Assembly (NCBI GenBank): GCA_022072505.1
Contig: JAJVHU010000013.1
Coordinates: 62,001 to 126,000 of the forward strand
Reading direction: 5' to 3'
DNA length: 64,000 nt
Origin: Phycisphaerae bacterium
GTDB lineage: Bacteria > Planctomycetota > Phycisphaerae > UBA1845
Shown here: piece after piece, positions 47,270 to 56,066 of the stretch
How the letters are laid out: each line of letters opens with the position of its first letter
How positions within the stretch are numbered: the first letter of the stretch is position 1
Position numbers and translations under genes: made by a program
Notes under the pieces: generated by a model
What the model was told of the DNA's origin: nothing
Database searches by the model: none
What the model saw: the letters and a program-made list of their open reading frames with translations, nothing else

Positions 47270-47800
47270 TCAACGGCGCCACTCGTAGCGGACGAGGGTC
47301 TGCGGAGCCGGATGCGGCGCGAAATGATGCACCTCCTCGCCGACGAACTCGAACCCGGCGCGCTCGTAGCATCGCCGCGCGGGCGGATTGTCGCGGTAGA
47401 CGATCAACGACAGGCGGTTGGCGCGGTGGCGCAGGATCGCCAGGTCGCGGAGCCGGGCGACGAGGGCGTGTCCCAGGCCGCTGCCGCGATGCTCCGGGGC
47501 GACGACGATGTGCCCCACCCACCAGTGCCGCGGGTCGTTGCGCATCGGGTTCAGTTCACCGTATCCGACCGGTGTCCCGTCATCGCCGGAGATCATGACG
47601 AAGGCCCGGGTGTGAGGCTTGATCCAGTCGAGCACTTTCTGCGGCGTAAGCGGCGGGAAGGTTCCCGGCGCCAGCCGGCGAAGCGCGGCGTCATCCGGCG
47701 CCCAGGCGGCGATCGTCGAGGCGTGGGCGGGCTGGAAAGGCTGAAGGCGCCAGGGCGTCCGCCTCGCCGGCGCCTGCGGGGTTGCGATGAAGGAGGACAT
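47270..47800 (-). CDS. GNAT-family N-acetyltransferase
   Basis: GELNPMRNDPRHWWVGHIVVAPEHRGSGLGHALVARL...YRDNPPARRCYERAGFEFVGEE. Confidence 0.88.
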   Translation of the reverse strand: MSSFIATPQAPARRTPWRLQPFQPAHASTIAAWAPDDAALRRLAPGTFPPLTPQKVLDWIKPHTRAFVMISGDDGTPVGYGELNPMRNDPRHWWVGHIVVAPEHRGSGLGHALVARLRDLAILRHRANRLSLIVYRDNPPARRCYERAGFEFVGEEVHHFAPHPAPQTLVRYEWRR

Positions 47801-47919
47801 CGTAGCACCTGAACCGGACGGGCCGGTCCGGCGGACACGCGCCGCGCGGACGGCCGGTATTCTCATCGGAAACCGGGAGTATCATACTTCGGATTTCTTC
47901 GGAATCGACGGGGGCGCGG

Positions 47920-49026
47920 GTGAACGAACGCGTGGACGTGGATGTCTGGGTGGATGCGAAACCGGCGCTGCGGGTGCGGGCGCGGGCGAACTGGCTTTAT
48001 GTGCGGGCGGTTTTTCACCGGTTCCGCCTGCGGTTCCTGATCCTGCTGGTGGTGCTCGCCGGGGGCGGGGCGCTGTTTTCGGCGCTGTCGCCGCCGGACC
48101 AGGAGGTCACGTTTTTCCGTGGTCTGTATTACACGTGGTGCCTGATTTTCTTCGAGCCGCAGGTGGAGTTTCCGGACAACCTTGTGTTGGACGTGATGTT
48201 CTTCGTCGTGCCCTTGATGGGGTTGATGATCCTGGTGGAGACGTTCCTTGAGCTGTCGATCATGCTGCGGGACCGTCGGCACAATGAAAGGGAGTGGTCG
48301 CGGATGATCGCCTCGGAGATGTCGAAGCACGTGGTGCTGGTGGGGTGCGGGCGGCTGGGGCTGCGGACGCTGGGGCATCTTCTGAAGATGCGCATGCCGG
48401 TGGTGGTGATCGAGTCGGACGAGAAGAACGCTTTTCTGGAGCAGGTGCGCGGACAGCGGATCCCGATCCTGGTGGGAAACGGGCGCGATGACCGGATGTT
48501 GATCGATGCGAACGTGGCGAAGGCCAAGTCGATCATCTGCTGCACGAACGACGACCTGGCGAACCTCGAGATCGCGCTGGACGCGCGGCGTCTGAACGCG
48601 GGCATCCGCGTCGTGCTGCGCTTGTTTGATCAGAACCTCGCCAACAAGATCCGCGACGGATTCAACATTCACGTGGCGTTCAGCACCGCGGCGATGGCGG
48701 CGCCGTCGTTCGCGGCGGCCGCGACGGATCCGAGCATCAAGACGTCCTTCATGGTGGACGGGCAGCTCGTCGTGGTCAGCCGGGTGCAGGTGCAGGCGGG
48801 GGCGGAGCTTGCAAACCGGTCGATCACCGAGATCAGCGGCGACCTGCCGATGCACGTCGTCGCGCATCACCCGGCGGGCGCCGCGGAGACGCGGACGTTT
48901 CCACCGCCGGACACCGTCCTGCGCCCGAAGGATCAACTCCTGGTTCAACTGCGGTTTGAGGATCTTGCGCGGCTTCGTGAATTGAACGCGGTGGGGGGGC
49001 GAAAGCACGAGGCGGCGGCGACCTAG
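47920..49026 (+). CDS. Potassium channel-like protein with RCK (TrkA-N/C) domains
   Basis: TM segments, KHVVLVGCGRLGLRTLGHLLKMRMPVVVIESDEKNAFLEQVR; C-terminal TrkA-C-like region. Confidence 0.82.
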   Translation: MNERVDVDVWVDAKPALRVRARANWLYVRAVFHRFRLRFLILLVVLAGGGALFSALSPPDQEVTFFRGLYYTWCLIFFEPQVEFPDNLVLDVMFFVVPLMGLMILVETFLELSIMLRDRRHNEREWSRMIASEMSKHVVLVGCGRLGLRTLGHLLKMRMPVVVIESDEKNAFLEQVRGQRIPILVGNGRDDRMLIDANVAKAKSIICCTNDDLANLEIALDARRLNAGIRVVLRLFDQNLANKIRDGFNIHVAFSTAAMAAPSFAAAATDPSIKTSFMVDGQLVVVSRVQVQAGAELANRSITEISGDLPMHVVAHHPAGAAETRTFPPPDTVLRPKDQLLVQLRFEDLARLRELNAVGGRKHEAAAT

Positions 49027-49041
49027 GTCCGTCGGCGCACG

Positions 49042-49848
49042 TCAGGTGCGAAAGTCCTGAATCAACGCCTCGTGCAGTCGCGGAGCGGCGGCCAGCGACG
49101 GGAGATTGCGGTCGGGGGCGTCGCCGGGCTGCCAGGGGAAAAGGGCGGCGCCGTCGAGGGCGGTCATGCGGCCGCCGGCTTCGAAGACCAGCAGCGCCCC
49201 CGCGGCGATGTCCCAGATTTTGCACTGGAAGCCGTAAGCGGCGTTCAGCGCTCCTGACGCGACCAGGGCAAGGTGATACGCCGCGGAGCCGGTGTTGCGG
49301 AGGATGAGGTCGTCCCGGCGGAACCAGCCGGCGACGACGCGCTGAGTGACCGCGTCCATGCTGGTCGGGATGCCGACCAGTTTCTTGCGGAACCCCTCGC
49401 CCTCGCTGACGCGGACGGGGCGGCCGTCGAGCGTGACGCCGCCGCCGAGGCGGGCGCTGAAGACCTGTCCGGAGACGTGCTCCGCGACCACGCCGACGAC
49501 GGGCGAGCCGTCTTCCAGCAGGGCGATCGAGGTGGCGAAGCAGGGGAAGCCGACCGCGTAGTTGCGCGTGCCGTCGATCGGGTCGACGACCCAGGCGTAG
49601 CCCGGCAGACGCGGTGGGAGACGGGCGGCGGACTCGTCCTCCTCGCCGACGAGGGCGTGATCGGGGAATTCCGCGCTGAGGGCGTTGAATACGCGCTGCT
49701 GCACGGCCAGGTCCACCTCGGTGACGACGGTGCGATCCGGTTTGATCGACACTCGAGCGGATGACAGGCCTTCGAGGACCGGCGCGCGGCAGGCGCGCGC
49801 GATGCTCTCCGCGGCGTGCTGGAAACGTTCATGATCGGCGGATGACAC
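49042..49848 (-). CDS. Inositol monophosphatase/CysQ-family phosphatase
   Basis: LVGEEDES, YAWVVDPIDGTRNYAVGFPCFATSIAL, KIWDIAAGALLVFEAGG. Confidence 0.88.
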   Translation of the reverse strand: MSSADHERFQHAAESIARACRAPVLEGLSSARVSIKPDRTVVTEVDLAVQQRVFNALSAEFPDHALVGEEDESAARLPPRLPGYAWVVDPIDGTRNYAVGFPCFATSIALLEDGSPVVGVVAEHVSGQVFSARLGGGVTLDGRPVRVSEGEGFRKKLVGIPTSMDAVTQRVVAGWFRRDDLILRNTGSAAYHLALVASGALNAAYGFQCKIWDIAAGALLVFEAGGRMTALDGAALFPWQPGDAPDRNLPSLAAAPRLHEALIQDFRT

Positions 49849-49938
49849 GGACGTATCATCGCGGCGTTGCGCTGCGATGCAAACCTGAGAGCGGTCCGCG
49901 TTCCGGCGGAGCGCCGCGAGTTCGTCGCGTTCGAGGTG

Positions 49939-50010
49939 GAGCGCGCAACTCCGCTCCGCACGCGCGGAACAGAGCTCCGCTCGGGCGGACCGGAGGTCCG
50001 CGATCCGGAA
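49939..50010. repeat. GC-rich dispersed repeat, copy B
   Basis: GAGCGCGCAACTCCGCTCCGCACGCGCGGAACAGAGCTCCGCTCGGGCGGACCGGAGGTCCGCG; shares one module directly and one inverted with copy A. Confidence 0.5.
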
Positions 50011-50035
50011 AGCGGCGGACTCGAACTCAGGATCC

Positions 50036-50521
50036 TCAGGTTTTCGGCTTGAACAGGGGTCGGCGGATTTTCTCGTCCTGCGAGGGACAGGTGAACGAGT
50101 ACCGGTACACGTCGGGGCTTCCCCGGTAAGGAACGAACTCGAAGTCGTATTTCGCCCCCTTTTTCAGCACCGCAACCAGAAAGAACTCGGGCGTTCCGGC
50201 CTTGATGTCCTTACCGGGGATGACCGAACTGCCCATCTCGCGCTTCAGCGGGACGGGGTTTCCGGAAGCGTCGGTCAGTTGAAAGTGATTCTGCACCCAC
50301 TCATCCCAGTACGTCGTCCCGGTTTTGAGGTCGACGCGCGGCGGATCCCTGCGGATGGTCAGGCCGAAGATGACCGTGTGCATTTCGATCGCGTCACCGT
50401 CGGCATTGCCGAAGGCGAGTCCGAAGTTCTGCCCGGGATCCTCCGAGGCCTTGAAGGTGACGTAGTAGACGGCGCTGAAGATCAGCAGGCCGATCACGAA
50501 AAGGACAATCAGGTTCTTCAT
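50036..50521 (-). CDS. Hypothetical membrane-anchored/secreted protein
   Basis: MKNLIVLFVIGLLIFSAVYYVTFKA N-terminal anchor. Confidence 0.55.
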   Translation of the reverse strand: MKNLIVLFVIGLLIFSAVYYVTFKASEDPGQNFGLAFGNADGDAIEMHTVIFGLTIRRDPPRVDLKTGTTYWDEWVQNHFQLTDASGNPVPLKREMGSSVIPGKDIKAGTPEFFLVAVLKKGAKYDFEFVPYRGSPDVYRYSFTCPSQDEKIRRPLFKPKT

Positions 50522-50738
50522 GCGGGGCTCCTTGATAAAGGAGGCGAACGCGGTCCGTCCTGCACAAACCGTCGTGGGAAGTATGCCGAAACGAGGCGGC
50601 GCTTGTCAAGAAGGAGTGCAACTCGGCCGGGCATTATTCACTTGTTCAGGGGCGCGTAAGCCGGGTATTGTCTTCGCGCTGCGGTGATCCGAAGCCCGTG
50701 AGACGAGCGGGCGGTCAAAGAGATGAACCGGGCATGAC

Positions 50739-52157
50739 GTGGAGCCGGGTAAAATGAGAGACAAAGGACGGACAAAGCAGGGGTCTATCTCGACAGTGAA
50801 CGTCGGTGTCCTGGCGGGGGTCGCGTCAGCGTTTCTTGTCGCTTCGGCGGCGTCTCCCGCACGGGCGGAGACGCCGGTGAAGGCGAGCCACCGGGCGGAG
50901 CTTTCCGGTGCGGTCGAGTCGTTCATCAGTTCGCGGCTGGAGGCGTGGCTGGAGCTTTATGCCGACCTGCACGCGAATCCGGAGTTGTCGCTTCAGGAAT
51001 TCGAATCCGCGCGGAAGATGGCGGAGCGGTTCGAGGCGGTCGGGTACACCGTGACTCGAGGGGTCGGCGGGACGGGGGTGGTCGGGGTGCTGAAGAACGG
51101 CGAGGGTCCGACGCTGCTGATCCGGGGCGACATGGACGCACTGCCGATCGTTGAGGAGACGGGTTTGCCTTATGCCAGCCGGGTGATGGCAAAAGGACCG
51201 GACGGAACCGTCGTCGGCGTGATGCACGCTTGCGGTCATGACGCACATCAGACGTGTCTCGTGGGCGTCGCGGAGGCGCTGGTCGCGCTGAAGGATCGGT
51301 GGTCGGGGACGCTGGTGCTCGTTGCGCAGCCGGCTGAGGAGATCGGCAAGGGCGCGAAGATGATGATCGAGGACGGGTTGTTCGAGCGTTTTCCGCGTCC
51401 GGATTACTGCCTCGCGCTGCATGTGACGGGCAGCATTCCGGTGGGGACGGTGTCGTACACGTCGGGATGGGCGCTGGCGAACGTGGACTCGGTGGACATT
51501 ACGATCCACGGCCGGGGCGGGCACGGATCGCGCCCGCACGAGGCCGCGGACCCGGTGGTCGCCGCGTCGCAGACGATCGTCGCGCTTCAGACGGTGGTGA
51601 GCCGTCGGCTGGACCCGACGCAGCCGGGGGTGATCACGGTGGGTTCGATCCACGCGGGGACGAAGCACAACATCATTCCGGGCGAGGCGAAGCTGCAAGT
51701 GACGGTGCGGTCGTTCACGGACGAGGCGCGGCGAACGCTGCTGGACGGGATCCGCGAGGTGACGACGCACACCTGCCGGGCGCACGGATGCCCGCGCGAT
51801 CCGGAGATTTCGGTGATCGAGGATGAGTTCACTCCTGCTTTGTACAACGATCCGGGATTGACGGCGGCGGCGGCGGAGGTGTTCCGGCAGGTGCTGGGGG
51901 CGGAGCGCGTGCTGGAAATCACGGGTCAGATGGGCGGCGAGGATTTCGGGCGGTATTCGCGGCACCTGAAGGTTCCGGGGTTGATGTTCTGGCTGGGATC
52001 GGCGGACCCGAAGGTGTTCGCGGCGTCGAAGGCGCCGGGGGGCGAGCCGATTCCGTCAACGCATTCAAGCCGGTTTGCGCCCGAACCCCGCGGGACAATT
52101 CAGGTCGGCGTGCGGTGCATGACGTCGTTGGCGCTGTCGCTGCTGTCGGCGCAGTGA
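50739..52157 (+). CDS. Secreted M20-family amidohydrolase/carboxypeptidase
   Basis: LHANPELSLQEFESA, RGDMDALPIVEETGLPY, GVMHACGHDAHQTCLVGVA, GRGGHGSRPHEAADPVVAA, GGEDFGRYS. Confidence 0.92.
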   Translation: MEPGKMRDKGRTKQGSISTVNVGVLAGVASAFLVASAASPARAETPVKASHRAELSGAVESFISSRLEAWLELYADLHANPELSLQEFESARKMAERFEAVGYTVTRGVGGTGVVGVLKNGEGPTLLIRGDMDALPIVEETGLPYASRVMAKGPDGTVVGVMHACGHDAHQTCLVGVAEALVALKDRWSGTLVLVAQPAEEIGKGAKMMIEDGLFERFPRPDYCLALHVTGSIPVGTVSYTSGWALANVDSVDITIHGRGGHGSRPHEAADPVVAASQTIVALQTVVSRRLDPTQPGVITVGSIHAGTKHNIIPGEAKLQVTVRSFTDEARRTLLDGIREVTTHTCRAHGCPRDPEISVIEDEFTPALYNDPGLTAAAAEVFRQVLGAERVLEITGQMGGEDFGRYSRHLKVPGLMFWLGSADPKVFAASKAPGGEPIPSTHSSRFAPEPRGTIQVGVRCMTSLALSLLSAQ

Positions 52158-52184
52158 AACGACGGTCGAGAAGGGAGGTCGGGC

Positions 52185-53483
52185 GTGCCGGCGGTACTGG
52201 TGATCGGCGCGGGAACGATGGGGGCGGGGATCGCGCAGGTCGCGGCGACGTGCGGGTGGGACGTCGTGCTTCAGGATGCGGCGACCGGCGCGGTGGAGCG
52301 CGGCGTGGCGGGGATTCGTGCGCAGCTTGGTCGGCTGGTTGAGAAGGGGAAGATGACTGACGAAGCCCTGGCGGCGGCGCTGGGGCGTCTGCGGACGGCG
52401 GGGACGCCGGAGGACGCGGCGGGGATGATCGCCGACTCACAGAGTCGGCGGACCGAGGGCAGGTCGGAGACCTGCCCCACCTCGGAGGCCTGCCCTGCCT
52501 TGGAGGCTTGTTCCCCGCTCGTCATCGAGGCCGTGGTTGAGCGGCTGGAGGTGAAACGCGATATCTTCCGGCGGCTGGAGACGTTGCTGCCGGGTTCGGC
52601 GGTGCTGGCGACGAACACGTCGTCGCTGTCGGTGAGCGCGATCGCGGAAGGGATGCGCGACCCGTCGCGCGTGATCGGGATGCACTTCTTCAACCCTGCC
52701 CCGCTGATGCCGCTGGTCGAGGTGATTGCCGGGCAGGCCAGCGCGACGGAGGCGGTGACCTTCGGGATGGAGACGGCGCGGGCGTGGGGCAAGACGGCGG
52801 TGCGGGCGAAGGACACACCGGGTTTCATCGTCAACCGGGTGGCGCGGGGGTATTACCTCGAGGCGCTGCGGTTGCTCGGGGAGGAAATCTCGACGGTTGA
52901 GAAGATCGACCGGGTGATGAAGGAGTTGGGGGCCTTCCGGATGGGGCCTTTTGAATTGATGGACTTGGTCGGACTGGACGTGAATCTTGCGGTAAGCACG
53001 TCAGTCTGGGAGCAGATGAACCGTCACGCTCGCTTCACGCCGCATGAGATTCAGCGGAACCTCGTGGCGGAGGGGCGACTCGGGCGCAAGACCGGCTGCG
53101 GGTTCTACGCCTACGACGGTCCGTCGCCGACGCCCGCCGTGCCCGGTCGGAAAGGCGACCTGGCGATGACCGCTGATCTGCGGCGGGCCGTGCATGCGTT
53201 CGCGGATGCGGCGGGGGTCGAGGATCGTCACGACGCATGCCGGTTGATCTTCACTCGCGTGCTGTGCGCGATTCTCAATGAGGGGGCGCTGGCGCTGGAG
53301 GAGGGCGTCGCGTCGGAGGCGGACATCGACACGGCGATGAAGCTGGGGACGAACTACCCGCACGGTCCGCTGAAGTGGGCGCGGCGGATCGGAGTCTCGG
53401 TCGTCGGGGACGCACTGCGCGCGTTGAACACCGCGGCCGGCGACGATCGTTATCGCCCGGCGAAGTTGTTCGCCGCACTGTGA
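52185..53483 (+). CDS. 3-hydroxyacyl-CoA dehydrogenase with an unusual ~26-aa insertion
   Basis: VIGAGTMGAGIAQVAA, ILATNTSSLSVSAIAEGMRDPSRVIGMHFFNPAPLMPLVEVI; insertion SQSRRTEGRSETCPTSEACPALEACS before VIEAVVE. Confidence 0.9.
   Translation: MPAVLVIGAGTMGAGIAQVAATCGWDVVLQDAATGAVERGVAGIRAQLGRLVEKGKMTDEALAAALGRLRTAGTPEDAAGMIADSQSRRTEGRSETCPTSEACPALEACSPLVIEAVVERLEVKRDIFRRLETLLPGSAVLATNTSSLSVSAIAEGMRDPSRVIGMHFFNPAPLMPLVEVIAGQASATEAVTFGMETARAWGKTAVRAKDTPGFIVNRVARGYYLEALRLLGEEISTVEKIDRVMKELGAFRMGPFELMDLVGLDVNLAVSTSVWEQMNRHARFTPHEIQRNLVAEGRLGRKTGCGFYAYDGPSPTPAVPGRKGDLAMTADLRRAVHAFADAAGVEDRHDACRLIFTRVLCAILNEGALALEEGVASEADIDTAMKLGTNYPHGPLKWARRIGVSVVGDALRALNTAAGDDRYRPAKLFAAL
52431..52515 (+). repeat. 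In-frame palindromic/tandem repeat inside the dehydrogenase CDS
   Basis: GCCGACTC-ACA-GAGTCGGC (52431-52449), GGGCAGGTC-GGA-GACCTGCCC (52457-52477), then 18-nt units GGTCGGAGACCTGCCCCA / CCTCGGAGGCCTGCCCTG / CCTTGGAGGCTTGTTCC. Confidence 0.85.
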
Positions 53484-54577
53484 TCGGGCGGTGCGGGCGG
53501 CGCTGCAAGGAGGCCGGCGTCGCGGAGGCGTCGAAGATCGTCCCCGACGATCCGCGAGAAGCGTCGCGCGCCGTCGGCGTTCAGGTGCAGAAGGTCAAAG
53601 AAAAGCGGCGCGGGGTCATGCGCGTCGAGGTCGGCGGCGTCGTAACGCAGCACCGGCAGACCGAGTTCTTCCCCCAGCGCGTCGATCCGGGCGCGAAAGG
53701 CGTCCAGCGCCGACATCAATCCCTCCGCTTCAAGTCGGTCGAGCAGCGCCGGATGCAGCGGGGCGTCGACGATCGCCAGCGGCGCGCCCGTGGTCCGCAG
53801 CGTCCGCACGTCCGCGGCGGTCCGCGACCAGCGCACGCCGTCCACGCACGGGGCGTTGAACCAGGTCCGCATCAGCCGCGCCAACTCCTTCTCGATCCGC
53901 GCCGCGGAGGTCGCGCCGTTGAAGGACGGATCAAGCGGAACAAAACCGGCTTCGCCGAGCACTTCGGGCGGGAGCGGTTTGCGCAGCGGCAGCGTCCAAC
54001 GCTCGACGAGCGAGCGCTCGGTCAGAAAGGGCGTCAGCACCGCTCGTCGGAGTCCAACCAGATTTTGCCGCTCGGCGAAGTTCAGCGAGGCGAGGAGCTC
54101 GTCACCGAGCGGATCCGGGTTCGCGTCGTTGACGCTCCAGAAGGAGATGCTCAGCAGGATCGTCGGCGGAGCGCTCAGTCGCGGCTGAACGTCGCGGTAC
54201 AACGCGAGCGCGGCGGGCACGTCGCAGTGATCGCCCGCGAGGTTCGCCGCCGCCGCTGAGGGGACGCCGAGCGCGTCCGCGATGATCACGGGAGCCAAGT
54301 CGTACGTGCCGCGCGAGTCGCCGAGGACCAGCAGGCGCACGTCGCCGTGCGTCAGGAGTCGCTCCGCCTTCTGCGCCAGCAGCGGTCTGGGCAGCGGGTG
54401 CGGCAGGAGCCGGACCGCGACCAGGTGAAGCACGATCGTCAACGCGCCCGCCAGCACGACGGCGCGCGGCGCATTCCGCCAGGCATGCGCGACGCCGACC
54501 GCAACTGCGCGGATGCGGCGCGTGCGCGGCACGAGGCTGTGCGCGTCAGAACTGAAAGTAAACGAAAGGTCGCTCAA
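53450..54577 (-). CDS. SGNH-hydrolase-like membrane-anchored protein, likely partner of MBOAT acyltransferase
   Basis: LLVLGDSRGTYDLAPVIIADALG (GDS motif), N-terminal TM, C-terminal DLDAHDPAPLFFDLLHLNADGARRFS (DxxH). Confidence 0.65.
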   Translation of the reverse strand: MSDLSFTFSSDAHSLVPRTRRIRAVAVGVAHAWRNAPRAVVLAGALTIVLHLVAVRLLPHPLPRPLLAQKAERLLTHGDVRLLVLGDSRGTYDLAPVIIADALGVPSAAAANLAGDHCDVPAALALYRDVQPRLSAPPTILLSISFWSVNDANPDPLGDELLASLNFAERQNLVGLRRAVLTPFLTERSLVERWTLPLRKPLPPEVLGEAGFVPLDPSFNGATSAARIEKELARLMRTWFNAPCVDGVRWSRTAADVRTLRTTGAPLAIVDAPLHPALLDRLEAEGLMSALDAFRARIDALGEELGLPVLRYDAADLDAHDPAPLFFDLLHLNADGARRFSRIVGDDLRRLRDAGLLAAPPAPPDHSAANNFAGR

Positions 54578-56033
54578 TCATGACTCCGAAGGCGGCCAGC
54601 ACAATGAACATGACCGAATACGCCGCCGCGCGGACCGCGACAGGCAGGCCCGCCAGCGCACCGTCCTCTCCGCCGCGCCGCGAGAGCTGGAGCCCCAGCA
54701 GGAGGACCGCCGCGCCGGAGACGATCCAGATCCCGGACGGAGCGCCCACCGCGCCGACGATCCACCAGTACGCCCAGGGCGACAGGATGCGATCCAGCAA
54801 CGAGGAAACCTGTCCGACCGACTCCGCGCGGAACATCAGCCAGCCGAGGCAGACAAGCTGGAAGAACGCGATCGTACACGTGGCGCGCCACGCCCGCCCT
54901 CCGCGCTGGTCCAACCTCCGCGCGATCGGCATCCACCACGGTTGCACGGCCTTGTATGCAACGAGCAGCGTCCCCTGGTACGCCCCCCAGAGAACGAAGG
55001 TCCACGCCGCGCCGTGCCAGAGTCCGCCGAGGATCATCGTCAACATCAGGTTGATCGCGGTGCGCCGCGGACCGCGCCGGCTGCCGCCGAGGGGGATGTA
55101 AAGATAGTCGCGCAGCCAGGTGGACAGCGTGATGTGCCAGCGTCGCCAGAACTCGACCGGATTCGTCGCCAGGTAGGGAAGGTTGAAGTTCAGCGGGAGT
55201 TCGATCCCGAGCAGCTTCGAGCAGCCTCGCGCCATGTCGGTGTACCCCGAGAAATCGCAGTAGATCTGCAAGGCGAAGGCGTAAACGCCGACGAGGACCG
55301 CGCCGCCGTGATGCGTCGCGCCGGGCTCGAAGATGCGGTCCGCGATCAAGGCGAGGTTGTCGGCGAGGACGAGCTTCTTGAACAAACCCCAGAACAGGAG
55401 CCGCCCTCCGTCGTAAGTCTGCCGGAGCGAAAGGGTGCGCGGCCGGGCGATCTGCGGAAGCAGGTCCGTCGCGCGCACGATCGGACCGGCGACGAGTTGC
55501 GGGAAAAAGGACACAAAGAGCGCGAACTCGACGAAGCTGCGGTGCGCCGGCAGATCCCCACGGTAAACGTCGATCGTGTAACTGAGCGTCTGAAAGGTGT
55601 AGAAGGAAATCCCGACGGGCAGCAGCACGCCGAGGGTCATCGGCGACGCCTGAACGCCCAGCGCGGTCAGCGCCTCCGCGAGGCTGTCCGCGAAGAAGTC
55701 GTAATACTTGAAGACGCCCAGAACGCCGAGGTTGACGAAGACCGAGATCAGGAGGACTCGGCGGCGCGCCGTCGGCGGGCGCCGCAGCGGCGCGGCCGCG
55801 AGGTTGACGGAACCCGGCGGCGCGACGCGCGGGTCGATCCACCGGGCGCAGGCGTAGTCCACGACGGTCGAACCCAGCAGCAGCCCGAGGAACCGCCAGT
55901 CCCACCAGCCGTAAAAGACGTAGCTGGCGACGAGCAGCATCGCGTTCTGCGCGCGCAGGCGGCGCATCGTCAACACGTACAACACGTAGACGATCAGCAG
56001 AAAGATAGCGAATTCGACGCTGTTGAAGAGCAC
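54546..56033 (-). CDS. MBOAT-family O-acyltransferase (AlgI-like)
   Basis: MLFNSVEFAIFLLIVYVLY, NFNLPYLATNPVEFWRRWHITLSTWLRDYLYIPLGGSRRG, MTMILGGLWHGAAWTFVLWGAYQG. Confidence 0.95.
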   Translation of the reverse strand: MLFNSVEFAIFLLIVYVLYVLTMRRLRAQNAMLLVASYVFYGWWDWRFLGLLLGSTVVDYACARWIDPRVAPPGSVNLAAAPLRRPPTARRRVLLISVFVNLGVLGVFKYYDFFADSLAEALTALGVQASPMTLGVLLPVGISFYTFQTLSYTIDVYRGDLPAHRSFVEFALFVSFFPQLVAGPIVRATDLLPQIARPRTLSLRQTYDGGRLLFWGLFKKLVLADNLALIADRIFEPGATHHGGAVLVGVYAFALQIYCDFSGYTDMARGCSKLLGIELPLNFNLPYLATNPVEFWRRWHITLSTWLRDYLYIPLGGSRRGPRRTAINLMLTMILGGLWHGAAWTFVLWGAYQGTLLVAYKAVQPWWMPIARRLDQRGGRAWRATCTIAFFQLVCLGWLMFRAESVGQVSSLLDRILSPWAYWWIVGAVGAPSGIWIVSGAAVLLLGLQLSRRGGEDGALAGLPVAVRAAAYSVMFIVLAAFGVMIERPFVYFQF

Positions 56034-56066
56034 GTCGCGTTTGTCCGCTCCGCCGCATCGGCGAAA

